From Candidatus Omnitrophota bacterium (lineage in GTDB: Bacteria; Omnitrophota; Gorgyraeia; Duberdicusellales; 4484-171), in NCBI GenBank assembly GCA_021735405.1, contig JAIPHC010000005.1:1-32156 (forward strand): a stretch of DNA of 32,156 nt. The letters run 5' to 3'. Numbering within the stretch: the stretch's first letter is position 1; each line of letters begins with the position of its first letter. The position numbers and the translations under genes are program-made. The notes under the pieces are model-generated. The model searched no databases, was not told where the DNA came from, and saw only the letters and a list, made by a program, of their open reading frames with translations. Positions 1 to 8,080 of this stretch are shown one piece after another.

Positions 1-1767
1 AAGCAACCCTCGCACTGAATTCCCTATATATATTTTATCTGCCTCTTTTAAGTCTTTTAGATAAAGCTTTTTTTCAAAGGCTTTCTTTTCCTTGATTAAA
101 TGCTTTCTCAAAACTCCCTCCAGAAGGCCGCAGGAGACAGGCGGGGTAAGAAGTTTTTTCTTTTTTTCCAAAAATATATTTGTAATTGTTCCTTCAGTAA
201 CTTCTTTGAATTTGTTTAAAAAAATAGTTTCAAAAAACCCTTCTTTTTGAGCCTTTTTTCTTTCCCGGTCATAAAAACTTCGATTGGTTGTTTTATGGTA
301 AAGAAAAATATCGTTAGGGTCAATTGTTTGAGAATTTATTTTAACCTTAACTGGCTGCCGTGTTTTTTCCAATCTTGCCGCAAAAGAATCGATTTTGCCT
401 TTTGAATCAACTAAAAGCCTGATTTTAATATCTTTTTTTTTGCCTTTTACTTTCTTTTCTAACTCTTTTTTTATCTTATCTTGATAAAAAGGAAATGAAA
501 AATAAGCAGATGACCTTTTAAGCCTCGCTAAATGCAGGTCAAGAAGCCAAAAGCCTTTGTCTTGCGACCACAATATAGTTTCAACCAACTTTAAGGATTT
601 CTTGGGTTTAATAAAAAAATCTGCCTTAAGCAGGGCTTCGCGGTATTCTGAGTTTTTTTTAGAATCATATAAAATCCCGCCTCCCACACCCAGTTCGCCT
701 CTTTCTTTTTCCAACTGAACAGTCCTTATCGCTACATTAAAACAACTTTTCCTTTTGGGAGCGATATACCCGATTGAACCCGTATAGGCGCGGCGCGGTT
801 CTTTTTCCAATTCTTTAATTATCTCCATTGTTTTAATTTTGGGGGCGCCGGTTACCGAGCCACAGGGAAAAAGCGAAGAAAAGATGTCTTTTAAGTTTTT
901 CCTCTTATCCAGTTTTGCTTCGACCGTAGATGTCATTTGATAAAGAGTCTTATGCTTTTCTACGCTAAAAAGAGCCGGCACAGACACCTCGGTCGAAATT
1001 CTTCCCAAATCATTGCGCAAAAGATCGGTAATCATAACATTTTCGGCTTGCGTTTTTTTGCTGCTGGCAAGTTTATTTTTTTCCTTTTTATCTTTGGAGT
1101 GATTTGCCCCGCGCGCGGCTGTCCCTTTCATCGGCCTGGTTGTAATTTTTTTCCCGTCGCTTCTAATAAACAGTTCCGGAGAAAAAGAAAGTAAAGATTC
1201 ATTTTCGCTAGGCCTTACCAAAGCTGTATAGGGAGTCGGCTGGCTATTGCGCAAATAGCTATAAAGCGTAACCGGATTGCCTTGAAAATCAAATTTGATC
1301 TTAAAAGTAAAATTAACCTGGTAGCTAAAACCCTCTTTTAAAAAATACTTGATTTTTTCTACTTTTTTTATATATTCGTTTTTACTTATATTTGCTTTAA
1401 AATTTTTAACAAAAGGGTATTTACCCTGCTGATAAGGCGGGTTTTCTAATTCTACTTTGTCGGGAGCCGCGGTAACCAGAAACCATGCTAAAGGAAAATC
1501 ATTTTTTTCTTGCAGCTTGCCTAAAGCGCCCTCTAGATAATAACCGAATTCGTAACAAAAATACCCTGCCAGCCAAAAACCCTTTTTTAAATAATTTTCT
1601 ATTTTTTCAAAAAAAAGTTCGGTTGAATCATTATGTTTGAAGGTAAGGATGTCGATAGCATCAGAAAAAAGAAACGACTTGCGATTTTCCCCGTCTTTTT
1701 TTGCTGTATCCAAAAAAACATAAGGCGGTTTTAACTTAGACAATTTTTCCAAAGATAAAAATAACAT
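1..1767 (-). CDS. pabB: Aminodeoxychorismate synthase component I fused to 4-amino-4-deoxychorismate lyase (PabB-PabC), 3' end off window
   Basis: Makes p-aminobenzoate for folate from chorismate. The frame is open from ATG at 1767 to the window edge (589 codons, no stop) and has a Shine-Dalgarno-like AAGGA upstream. The N-terminal part is a chorismate-binding domain: PMKGTAARG near residues 212-220 has the Lys typical of PabB rather than the Ala of anthranilate synthase, followed by SVTGAPKIKTMEII, YTGSIGYIAP and GVGGGILYDS. The C-terminal part (about residue 400 on) is a PLP-dependent lyase, with the probable PLP lysine at K492 in YHKTTNR, then EVTEGTITNIFL and SCGLLEGVLR. The last visible residues, GNSVRGLL, are the usual near-C-terminal motif, so only a few residues should be missing. 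Such fusions are known. No glutaminase (pabA) is seen in the window. Two strong palindromes lie just upstream. Confidence 0.9.
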   Translation of the reverse strand, partial: MLFLSLEKLSKLKPPYVFLDTAKKDGENRKSFLFSDAIDILTFKHNDSTELFFEKIENYLKKGFWLAGYFCYEFGYYLEGALGKLQEKNDFPLAWFLVTAAPDKVELENPPYQQGKYPFVKNFKANISKNEYIKKVEKIKYFLKEGFSYQVNFTFKIKFDFQGNPVTLYSYLRNSQPTPYTALVRPSENESLLSFSPELFIRSDGKKITTRPMKGTAARGANHSKDKKEKNKLASSKKTQAENVMITDLLRNDLGRISTEVSVPALFSVEKHKTLYQMTSTVEAKLDKRKNLKDIFSSLFPCGSVTGAPKIKTMEIIKELEKEPRRAYTGSIGYIAPKRKSCFNVAIRTVQLEKERGELGVGGGILYDSKKNSEYREALLKADFFIKPKKSLKLVETILWSQDKGFWLLDLHLARLKRSSAYFSFPFYQDKIKKELEKKVKGKKKDIKIRLLVDSKGKIDSFAARLEKTRQPVKVKINSQTIDPNDIFLYHKTTNRSFYDRERKKAQKEGFFETIFLNKFKEVTEGTITNIFLEKKKKLLTPPVSCGLLEGVLRKHLIKEKKAFEKKLYLKDLKEADKIYIGNSVRGLL

Positions 1768-1783
1768 ACAATTCTAGTCCTTT

Positions 1784-1806
1784 TTGTCCACCTCGTAGGT
1801 GGACAA
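1784..1806. repeat. Perfect 23-bp palindrome upstream of pabBC
   Basis: Ten-base arms TTGTCCACCT / AGGTGGACAA surround the 3-nt centre CGT. An extra half-site AGGTGGACAA follows at 1808-1817. The palindrome sits 17 bp before the pabBC start, so it could be an operator or an RNA hairpin near the ribosome-binding site. Its core is shared with the palindrome at 1847-1869. Confidence 0.7.
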
Positions 1807-1846
1807 TAGGTGGACAAAATTAGGCCTTGCCTGGCTTGCTTTTTTT

Positions 1847-1869
1847 CATTCCACCTACGAGGTGGAATG
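1847..1869. repeat. Second perfect 23-bp palindrome between mutM and pabBC
   Basis: Ten-base arms CATTCCACCT / AGGTGGAATG surround ACG, two bases past the mutM stop codon. The inner 15 bases are the reverse complement of the inner part of the 1784-1806 palindrome. Read with mutM it is not followed by a T run, so it is a poor intrinsic terminator. It may be a processing or stability hairpin or a protein-binding site. Confidence 0.7.
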
Positions 1870-1871
1870 GT

Positions 1872-2672
1872 TCATTTTTGGCAATTAGGGCAAAAACAAG
1901 TTCCTCTTCCTGCTATAGTTGTTTTTTTAAGTGGTTTCTTGCAGATGGGGCATGGTTGATTTTTTTTCCCGTAGACTTTAAGCCTTTTTTCCATGCCTCC
2001 AGCTTGGCCTTCTAAGTTTCTATAAGAATCAACCGAAGATCCTCTGTATTTTATCGCCTCAGCTAATACTGCTTTAAGTTTTTCATAAAGCTTATCCTTT
2101 TCTTTGACAGTTAAACTCGTTGCGCTCCGGCGCGGATCTATCTTAGCTAAAAATAAAGCTTCTTGAGCATAAATATTACCAACTCCGGCAATAAAATTTT
2201 GGTTCATGATTAAAGACTTAACATTTGCCTTCCTGCGCTTTAGCATTTGCTTGAATTGATTAGAGGTTAGCTGAAAAATTTCCGGGCCCAGCCTTTGTAA
2301 AAAATTCAAGTCTTTGTATTCCTTCCTCAGCCGCAGGTGCCCCAGAAGGCGGGAATCCATATAATTAAGAAAATTTCCGTCTGAAATTTTAAATAAAACT
2401 CTTGCTTTGGGTTCTTCTTTCCCGTATCTAAGCCAGCCGGTTATCCTTAAGTGAATAATTAAAAAACAGCCTGGTTGTAATTTAAAAATTAAAAGTTTGC
2501 CTTTTCTTATTATTTTTTCTATTTTCTTGCCGATAATTTCTTTTTTGAATTTGGCAACCGAAGGTTCTTTTATTACTCTGGATTTTTTAATTTTCAACCC
2601 AACAATTTTTTTTCCTGCTACTTTCTTTTCTAAATCTTTTTGTATAGTTGCAACTTCCGGTAATTCGGGCAT
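1872..2672 (-). CDS. mutM: Formamidopyrimidine-DNA glycosylase (MutM/Fpg)
   Basis: Bifunctional glycosylase/AP lyase that removes 8-oxoguanine and other oxidised purines. The 266-aa length is normal for the family. The N-terminus MPELPEV supplies the catalytic Pro2 and Glu3 after Met removal. The helix-two-turn-helix region is visible around MNQNFIAGVGNIYAQEAL, followed by YRGSSVDSYRN. The C-terminal zinc finger has Cys241, Cys244, Cys261 and Cys264, with GRGTCFC in place of the commoner GRSTFFC. AGGAGAGG lies just before the ATG, fixing the start. It follows the YjbQ gene and precedes pabBC on the same strand. Confidence 0.95.
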   Translation of the reverse strand: MPELPEVATIQKDLEKKVAGKKIVGLKIKKSRVIKEPSVAKFKKEIIGKKIEKIIRKGKLLIFKLQPGCFLIIHLRITGWLRYGKEEPKARVLFKISDGNFLNYMDSRLLGHLRLRKEYKDLNFLQRLGPEIFQLTSNQFKQMLKRRKANVKSLIMNQNFIAGVGNIYAQEALFLAKIDPRRSATSLTVKEKDKLYEKLKAVLAEAIKYRGSSVDSYRNLEGQAGGMEKRLKVYGKKNQPCPICKKPLKKTTIAGRGTCFCPNCQK

Positions 2673-2718
2673 CAGCCTCTCCTGATTGACTCAATTCGTT
2701 GCCAGCCAATATCGCTCG

Positions 2719-3117
2719 TTAACATTGATTGATAATCTTTACATAAACTTTCCTGCTTCGGGGCCCGTCGAACTCACAAAAATAAATTCCCTGCCAGGTT
2801 CCCAAAGCAAGTTTTTCCTTTTCAATAATTATCTGCAAATCCGCCCCCAGCAATGAACTTTTTATGTGCGAATCAGAATTGCCTTCCGCATGTAAATAAC
2901 CTTCATCAGCCGGAACTAACCTGTTTAAATAATTAATAATATCTTTTTGAACCGAAGGGTCGGCATTTTCGTTTATAGTCAAAGCGGCTGTGGTGTGAGC
3001 GCAAAAAAGAATACAAACCCCTTCTTTAACTCCCGATTTTTTTACAACTTCTTTTACCTTTAAGCTTATATCCACCAATTCATTTCTTTTTTTCGAATTA
3101 ACGGCAATAGATTCCAT
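2719..3117 (-). CDS. YjbQ family protein (secondary thiamine-phosphate synthase enzyme family, UPF0047)
   Basis: Small single-domain protein of 132 aa, the usual family length. Recognisable segments are CAHTTAALTINENAD, the central YLHAEGNSDSHIKSSLLG and LGTWQGIYFCEFDGPRSRKV near the C-terminus, which contain the conserved His, Asn and Gln residues of the family. Some homologues complement thiamine-phosphate synthase mutants, but the physiological role is uncertain. The start is supported by GGGAGG five bases upstream. It lies between the zinc-ribbon protein and mutM and is probably cotranscribed with them. Confidence 0.88.
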   Translation of the reverse strand: MESIAVNSKKRNELVDISLKVKEVVKKSGVKEGVCILFCAHTTAALTINENADPSVQKDIINYLNRLVPADEGYLHAEGNSDSHIKSSLLGADLQIIIEKEKLALGTWQGIYFCEFDGPRSRKVYVKIINQC

Positions 3118-3164
3118 ACCTGCCTCCCGGTTTTGTTAACCCTCTCGGTTGAAAATGGTTTTTA

Positions 3165-3389
3165 TTAAAAAATAATAAAATAACTTATCAACAAAACTAT
3201 CAAAAACAAAATCAGCCAACCAACCCGCTTGCTTTTTTTTCTAACGATTGCGTCTTTGCCGCAGTAATAACAGGAAGTAGCATCTTGAGGAATTGGCTTG
3301 CCGCAATGAGGGCATTTTACTAAATGGTTAAAATCCAAATCTTCTTCTTGCTCGTTTTCCTGGTAATATTGAAAAAATCCTTCGGGCAT
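3165..3389 (-). CDS. Small zinc-ribbon protein with C-terminal membrane anchor
   Basis: This 74-aa protein has no specific family that I recognise. An acidic N-terminus (residues 10-20) is followed by a four-Cys zinc ribbon, Cys26-Pro-His-Cys29 and Cys40-Tyr-Tyr-Cys43-Gly. A basic stretch (KKSKR) and one hydrophobic helix from about residue 57 to the end (WLILFLIVLLISYFIIF) follow. It is therefore likely a tail-anchored protein with the zinc ribbon in the cytoplasm. It lies between the dUTPase-like gene and the YjbQ gene. Function unknown. Confidence 0.7.
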   Translation of the reverse strand: MPEGFFQYYQENEQEEDLDFNHLVKCPHCGKPIPQDATSCYYCGKDAIVRKKSKRVGWLILFLIVLLISYFIIF

Positions 3390-3415
3390 TTTATCTCTCG
3401 GGTTATTATTTATCT

Positions 3416-3928
3416 TTAGGTCAGATTTTTGTGAATCCCATTATACTTTTCGGTTTGTTTAATTTTATAAAAAACAAGCTGAACCAGGCGGGCATTTTCT
3501 TTTATTTCTACTCCAGCCGGATTATGAACCATTAAGATAAATTCTCCTTTCCCTGAGAACCCGGCATCCCAGACGCCATGCTGGGTAAGGCAACCGATTC
3601 GCAATAAAGAGGTCCGGCTAAAAGCCAAAGCAATTAGATCATCGGCTAAATTAACAATCTCATTGGTTTTTACCTTATAAGGCCCGGGGGCCAGGCGCCA
3701 CCAGCCGTACTTATCTTCTTTGTTTTTTTTCTTAACGCTAATTTCTTCTGCCTCAGGGATAACTCTTTCCTTATTTGAAAAATCCAAGGACCCGGTTTTT
3801 GAAAACCTTGAAAGCGTAGCTGCGGTCAAATCAATCCCGTTAGGAGTTAATTGCTTTTCAAGGTTTATGTAACCTTCGACTATTTTTTTTCTTTCGATTA
3901 ACTCTTGGATTTCTTTTTTATTTAACAT
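3416..3928 (-). CDS. dCTP deaminase/dUTPase superfamily protein, probably a dUTP diphosphatase
   Basis: 170-aa trimeric-dUTPase-fold protein. Visible motifs are TPNGIDLT (residues 28-35), SRTSLLRIG (104-112), the aspartate segment WDAGFSGKGEFILMVHNP (120-137) and ENARLVQLVFYKI at the C-terminus. In dCTP deaminases the catalytic Glu sits in a G-x-x-x-LE segment. Here the matching position appears to be Met133 (ILMVHN), which resembles the archaeal dUTPase branch. I therefore favour dUTP hydrolysis over dCTP deamination, as inference. The start overlaps the end of the LOG-like gene by 11 bp, with AAAGAGG immediately before ATG, so the two are translationally linked. Sanitising dUTP fits the nearby endonuclease Q gene. 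Confidence 0.75.
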   Translation of the reverse strand: MLNKKEIQELIERKKIVEGYINLEKQLTPNGIDLTAATLSRFSKTGSLDFSNKERVIPEAEEISVKKKNKEDKYGWWRLAPGPYKVKTNEIVNLADDLIALAFSRTSLLRIGCLTQHGVWDAGFSGKGEFILMVHNPAGVEIKENARLVQLVFYKIKQTEKYNGIHKNLT

Positions 3929-4361
3929 CCTCTTTTATCACCTCCACCGCTTGTTCGGGGGTAGCCGCTTCTTTAACTCCTTCTATCTGCCAGCTCCCAA
4001 TCCCAATTACTTTTTTGCCTTCGGATAAAGCAAAACCTATTTCTGAAAGCGTACCGTATTTCCCGCTGACCGCCACTATATAATCTGCTGCCCTAACCAC
4101 CAAAGTATTTCTAATAAAACCAAGGCCGGTGGGTATCTTTACATCCAGATAATTATTTGCTTCCTTGCCGTCATAAGACGGTAAGATTCCAACGGTTAAA
4201 CCTCTTTTATTCTTTGCGCCCCGGCAAGCCGCCTCCATAACCCCCGGCCCGCCTCCGCAAATTAAAATCCATCCATTGCGGGCAATAAGCTCGCCTAGCT
4301 TTTCTGCTATCTGGTAATATTTTTTTAAACAAGTTGAACCGCCAACTACTGCTATATTCAT
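3918..4361 (-). CDS. TIGR00725/LOG-like Rossmann-fold nucleotide-binding protein
   Basis: 147-aa protein of the SLOG/LOG superfamily (often annotated 'possible lysine decarboxylase'). The N-terminus MNIAVVGGSTC gives a Rossmann beta-strand and loop. The hallmark GGGPGVMEAACRGA segment (about residues 36-49) and the later GKYGTLSEIGFALSEGK segment (about 101-117) correspond to the PGGxGTxxE substrate-binding region of LOG proteins, here altered to GKYGTLSE. Cytokinin-activating LOG enzymes hydrolyse nucleoside monophosphates to free bases, but the TIGR00725 subgroup has no firm assignment. It follows tRNA-Arg and overlaps the dUTPase-like gene. Confidence 0.8.
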   Translation of the reverse strand: MNIAVVGGSTCLKKYYQIAEKLGELIARNGWILICGGGPGVMEAACRGAKNKRGLTVGILPSYDGKEANNYLDVKIPTGLGFIRNTLVVRAADYIVAVSGKYGTLSEIGFALSEGKKVIGIGSWQIEGVKEAATPEQAVEVIKEDVK

Positions 4362-4380
4362 GATTATGATTAGTATATGA

Positions 4381-4461
4381 GTATATGAGTTGATGAGTAT
4401 ATGGGAAAATAATATTCGCTTTCATAAACACTTTTACCCATACACCCATTTACCCATATAC
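4381..4461. repeat. AT-rich imperfect inverted repeat between LOG-like gene and tRNA-Arg
   Basis: The left arm at 4381-4405 (rich in GTATATGAG) and the right arm at 4437-4461 (CCCATACACCC... CCCATATAC) are imperfect reverse complements of about 25 bp around a 31-nt spacer. Each arm is itself built from short direct repeats. It fills the gap between tRNA-Arg and the next gene and looks like a dispersed intergenic repeat. Confidence 0.5.
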
Positions 4462-4476
4462 ACATTAACTTAGAAA

Positions 4477-4548
4477 TGTCCCCGGCAGGATTCGAACCTG
4501 CATTTTTGGCTCCGGAGGCCAACGCTCTATCCATTGAGCTACGGGGAC
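4477..4548 (-). tRNA. tRNA-Arg (anticodon CCG)
   Basis: Acceptor stem GTCCCCG / CGGGGAC, anticodon stem TTGGC / GCCAA with loop CTCCGGA (anticodon CCG), and a T arm containing GGTTCGAATCC. The discriminator is A and no CCA is encoded. The 5' end lies only 3 bp past the stop codon of the endonuclease Q gene with no clear promoter of its own, so it is probably processed from that transcript. Confidence 0.95.
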
Positions 4549-4551
4549 TTT

Positions 4552-5799
4552 TCAAAACAAAGTTAATTGATTTTCTTGGTTATCTTTTCCTTGATTCCCT
4601 TTTCCTTGAAAAACTTTGACTTGGCCGTATTCGCCGTCATAGCCCGGAATAAGCTCAACCTGTTTTTCCCTTACCTTCCTTATACCACTTGCAAGCCGAT
4701 CCGGCAACTTTAAGCTCAGCTCTTCTGGGGAAAGCTTATCGAGCAGTTCAAGTTCCGGCCCGATGTTTGCAACTAAATCCAGGTAAATTTTGGCAACAGT
4801 CTTTGTATTTTTGCCTACCCCTTCAGCCTCGGCAATTATTTCATCTAAAGGCACCAGGCTTTTATACCCTATTGCGCCCTCGGGAACAAAGCCTTCTTCC
4901 CTGTCGGCTAGCTGATTCACCCGGTTTAATACTCCTTTGGTCAGCGGCTTTTTACATAGCGGGCAAATCCCGTTATATTCTTTTGTCTGCTTAGGGTGGA
5001 AACTTTTCTTGCAATTCCGGTGGCCGTCATAATGATACTTTCCTTCCTGAGGGAAAAATTCTATAGTATAAAGAAATTTACTTTTATCCTTTTTTTCCAA
5101 AGCTTCCTTTATCTGCCAATAATTTAGCTCGCAGTCAAACACATTAGCTTCCCTGCCGACGCGGTTAGGAGAATGGGAATCTGAGTTGGATACTAAAGAA
5201 AATTTGTCTAAAGCCGAAACCATCCAGTTCATGGCAGGGTCCGAAGATAAGCCGGTCTCAAGAGCGGTAATATTGTCTCTATATTTTCCGAAAGCTTCTT
5301 CTAATGAATCAAATCCCGAACGCGACCCGAACACCGAAAACCAAGGAGTCCAAATATGAGCCGGAATAAGCATTATCTGGTCGGAAATTCTAAACAATTC
5401 TTCTGCGAGGCGAAAACAGCTAATTCCTAAAATCGGCCTTCCGTCTGAAGCGATATTACCGTAGAAAGAAAGCATTCGATTTATCTCTTTCACAACTTTA
5501 AACGAAGGCGCCAGCAGTAAATTGTGAACTCGGTAGGTTTTACCGCCTTGTGAGTATATACTGGATATTTCTCCGGAGAGAATAAAATTTACCCCCTGAT
5601 ATTGATAAAGCCCGGTTTTTTCTTTTGGCCTAAGGCAGCTTTGCAGCTCCTGGAGCCAGAGATGATGGGTAAAATCCCCTGTGCCTAAAAGATCGACCCC
5701 TTTTCTTTTTGACCATTCAGCAAGATGCTCAAGGTCCATATTTTTAGATGTAGCCCGTGAATATTTCGAATGAATATGAAAATCTGCGATAAATTGCAT
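4552..5799 (-). CDS. Endonuclease Q homologue (PHP-domain deaminated-DNA endonuclease, TIGR00375 family)
   Basis: EndoQ nicks DNA 5' of hypoxanthine, uracil, xanthine or AP sites. It is best known from Thermococcales archaea and a minority of bacteria. The 415-aa protein matches the family length. The N-terminal PHP metal site shows DFHIHSKYSRATS (about residues 5-17), GTGDFTHHLW, a conserved SGEISSIY segment, PAHIWTPWFSVFGSRSGFDSLEEAF and NSDSHSPNRVGREAN. A zinc site follows with His/Cys pairs in YHYDGH, NCKKSFHP and GICPLCKKPL, then a helical C-terminal region. The last residues, QLTLF, resemble a PCNA/beta-clamp-binding tail (QLxLF), consistent with the reported sliding-clamp interaction of EndoQ. 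The start is 4 bp after the pyrC stop, with AAGGAAGG upstream. Confidence 0.82.
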   Translation of the reverse strand: MQFIADFHIHSKYSRATSKNMDLEHLAEWSKRKGVDLLGTGDFTHHLWLQELQSCLRPKEKTGLYQYQGVNFILSGEISSIYSQGGKTYRVHNLLLAPSFKVVKEINRMLSFYGNIASDGRPILGISCFRLAEELFRISDQIMLIPAHIWTPWFSVFGSRSGFDSLEEAFGKYRDNITALETGLSSDPAMNWMVSALDKFSLVSNSDSHSPNRVGREANVFDCELNYWQIKEALEKKDKSKFLYTIEFFPQEGKYHYDGHRNCKKSFHPKQTKEYNGICPLCKKPLTKGVLNRVNQLADREEGFVPEGAIGYKSLVPLDEIIAEAEGVGKNTKTVAKIYLDLVANIGPELELLDKLSPEELSLKLPDRLASGIRKVREKQVELIPGYDGEYGQVKVFQGKGNQGKDNQENQLTLF

Positions 5800-5803
5800 C
5801 TGA

Positions 5804-7072
5804 CTAAATAAACCTTCCTTTATAAAAAACCCTCTCGATTTTTCCTTTTAGCTTCCTTCCTAAAAAACAAGAGTTTTTTGATTTAGAAAAAAAATTGTTT
5901 TTTTCGACCACCCACTCTTTTTTAGGGTCGAAAACTATAAGTTCAGCTTTTCTGCCTTCTTTAATCTCTGGTTCGGGTATTTTCAAAACTTCGGCCGGCT
6001 TAGCTGTAAACTTATTAACTAAATCCGGCCAATCCAAGAATTTTACCTCTATTAACTCTGTAACCGCAACCGCTAATTCAGTTTCCAACCCAATTGTTCC
6101 GAATTCAGCTCTTTCGAATTCTATGTCTTTTTCATTTTCGGTATGAGGAGCATGATCGGAAGCAATCAAATCAATAACACCTTCTCTTAAAGCTTGTTTA
6201 ATGGCTAAAGCGTCATCCCGGCTTCGCAAGGGCGGATTAATTTTTTTATTAGTATCAAAATCCCAAAGGTCTTCTTCGGATAAAGAAAAATAGTGCGGCG
6301 CGGTTTCTGCGCTGACCCTAACGCCTCTTTTTTTAGCTTGAGAAATAATCTCAACCGATTCTTTGCAGCTTAGATGAGCAATATGTATTCTCGCTTCTGC
6401 CTCTTCTGCCAGCCTTATATCTCTGGCTACTCTCTCAAACTCTGCTGATTTCGGTATCCCCCGCAACCCTAAACAGGTAGAACTAAAACCTAAATTAAGC
6501 ACACCCTTTTTCGATAACGACCTGTCCTCGCTGTGGCAAATTACAATAATATCATTTTTTTTAGCTTGCTCAAAGGCTTTAAGCATTAATTGGCTGTCGT
6601 CTACCGAACTGCCGTCATCGGTTATTGCCTTTACCCCTTCTTGGGCCAAGCCTTCTATATCAACAAGTTTTTTACCCTTTCTGCCTTCGGTTATTGCTGC
6701 TGAAATCAATACATTGGAATGAGCTTTTTCTTTAAGCTTTTCTTTAAGCAGCTTTACGGCTTCCCGGGAATCTATAGCCGGTTCTGTATTCGGCATAGCC
6801 AAAATAGTGGCAGCCCCTCCGGCTAAAGCCGCCTTAGTTCCGGTTTCGATAGTTTCTTTATCCTCTCTGCCCGGTTCACGTAAATGCACATGCATATCTA
6901 TAAGGGTTGGCATTATTATTTTCCCTGCTGCGTTAATCTCTTTTTCTATCCCCTCACAGCTTATCTGCGGCGCTATTTTTGCTATTTTCCCTTTATCGAT
7001 TAAAATATCGGCTACTCTCGGCTTCCTTTCTTTAGAATTGACTATTTTTCCTTTTTTAATTAATATCTTCAT
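5804..7072 (-). CDS. pyrC: Dihydroorotase (class I PyrC)
   Basis: Cyclises carbamoyl-aspartate to dihydroorotate, the third step of UMP synthesis. All metal and catalytic landmarks are present: DMHVHLREPG (HxH), an Asp ligand in ITDDGSS, CHSED, HLSC, ETAPHYF and SDHAPHT. I choose ATG at 7072 (422 aa) over the in-frame TTG at 7078, because GGAG lies 7 bases before the ATG and the protein then begins MKILIKKGKIV as in homologues. It is 15 bp downstream of pyrB and 4 bp upstream of the EndoQ gene, as the third gene of the pyrRBC operon. Confidence 0.95.
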   Translation of the reverse strand: MKILIKKGKIVNSKERKPRVADILIDKGKIAKIAPQISCEGIEKEINAAGKIIMPTLIDMHVHLREPGREDKETIETGTKAALAGGAATILAMPNTEPAIDSREAVKLLKEKLKEKAHSNVLISAAITEGRKGKKLVDIEGLAQEGVKAITDDGSSVDDSQLMLKAFEQAKKNDIIVICHSEDRSLSKKGVLNLGFSSTCLGLRGIPKSAEFERVARDIRLAEEAEARIHIAHLSCKESVEIISQAKKRGVRVSAETAPHYFSLSEEDLWDFDTNKKINPPLRSRDDALAIKQALREGVIDLIASDHAPHTENEKDIEFERAEFGTIGLETELAVAVTELIEVKFLDWPDLVNKFTAKPAEVLKIPEPEIKEGRKAELIVFDPKKEWVVEKNNFFSKSKNSCFLGRKLKGKIERVFYKGRFI

Positions 7073-7087
7073 AAACAAACTCCAAAA

Positions 7088-8080
7088 CTATATACCAACA
7101 TCTTTATTCTTAGCTCCCGCAACAAGATATAAAGCAGCCATCCGGACCGCAATCCCGTTGGTTACTTGTTCTAAAATAACCGAGTTCGGCCCGTCTGCCA
7201 CTTGAGAGGATATCTCGACTCCTCTATTAATCGGGCCCGGGTGCATAACCAATATATCTTTATTGGTTTTTTCGATTCTTTTTTGAGTAATTCCGTATTT
7301 TTTAAAATATTCTAATTTTTGCGGAAAAGCTGAAAGTTGGTCTCTTTCGAATTGCATCCTCAAAACATTTACCGCATCAGATTGGGACAAAGCCTCGTCT
7401 ATATCCGGAATTATCGAAACGCCCATTTTTTCGACTTCCGGAGGGATAAGTATCTCCGGAGCGCAAACTATTACTTTTGCTCCCAGCTTAGTCAATCCCC
7501 AAATATTTGAACGCGCTACCCGTGAATGCGCGATATCTCCCACAATGGTTACGGTTAATCCTTTAATTTTTCCTTTCTTTTCTCCTAAAGTAAAGATATC
7601 CAGCAAGGCTTGGGTCGGATGCTCATGCCATCCGTCTCCGGCATTAACCACGCTTATATTTACGTGGCGGGAAAGCATGGCCGCTGCTCCGGCCGCATTA
7701 TGCCTGACTACAATTATATCTGCTTTTAAAGCTTCGATATTTCTGCCGGTATCGTTAAGAGTTTCGCTTTTACGTACGCTTGAATATTCAGTTGCTATAT
7801 TTATTACGTCTGCCGAAAGCCTTTTAGCCGCTACCTCAAAAGAAACTCTGGTTCTTGTCGAAGGTTCATAAAATAAATTAACTATGGTTTTACCGCGTAA
7901 AGCCGGGACTTTTTTAATCTGGCGGGTAGTAACCTCTTTAAAAGAGGCGGCTGTTTGAAGTAAATTTTCTATCTCTTTTTTACTTAGCTCCCTTAAGCCC
8001 AATAAATCTTTCTTGCGCCATTTTTTAAAATCTTTATTTTTTTTAGCTGCTTTTTCCATAAATGATCTAAGCGGGTTCAC
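7088..8080 (-). CDS. pyrB: Aspartate carbamoyltransferase catalytic subunit
   Basis: Condenses carbamoyl phosphate and aspartate, the committed pyrimidine step. The motifs are intact: YEPSTRTRVSFE for carbamoyl-phosphate binding, RHNAAGAA, DGWHEHPTQALLD and MHPGPINRGVE. At 330 aa it is about 20 residues longer than typical, because of a Lys-rich N-terminal extension before the conserved LLGLRELSKKEI. It starts with GTG at 8080, overlapping the pyrR stop codon by four bases (GTGA), so the two genes are translationally coupled. An ATG at 8059 is an alternative start without a Shine-Dalgarno. No pyrI regulatory subunit is seen. Confidence 0.95.
   Translation of the reverse strand: MNPLRSFMEKAAKKNKDFKKWRKKDLLGLRELSKKEIENLLQTAASFKEVTTRQIKKVPALRGKTIVNLFYEPSTRTRVSFEVAAKRLSADVINIATEYSSVRKSETLNDTGRNIEALKADIIVVRHNAAGAAAMLSRHVNISVVNAGDGWHEHPTQALLDIFTLGEKKGKIKGLTVTIVGDIAHSRVARSNIWGLTKLGAKVIVCAPEILIPPEVEKMGVSIIPDIDEALSQSDAVNVLRMQFERDQLSAFPQKLEYFKKYGITQKRIEKTNKDILVMHPGPINRGVEISSQVADGPNSVILEQVTNGIAVRMAALYLVAGAKNKDVGI

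Noticed and set aside
937-1194. Plus-strand 85-codon open frame
   Set aside because: It lies antisense inside the well-supported pabBC gene and has no ribosome-binding site or recognisable product.
1847-1869. Intrinsic terminator of mutM
   Set aside because: On the minus strand the hairpin is followed by an A-rich tract, not a T run.
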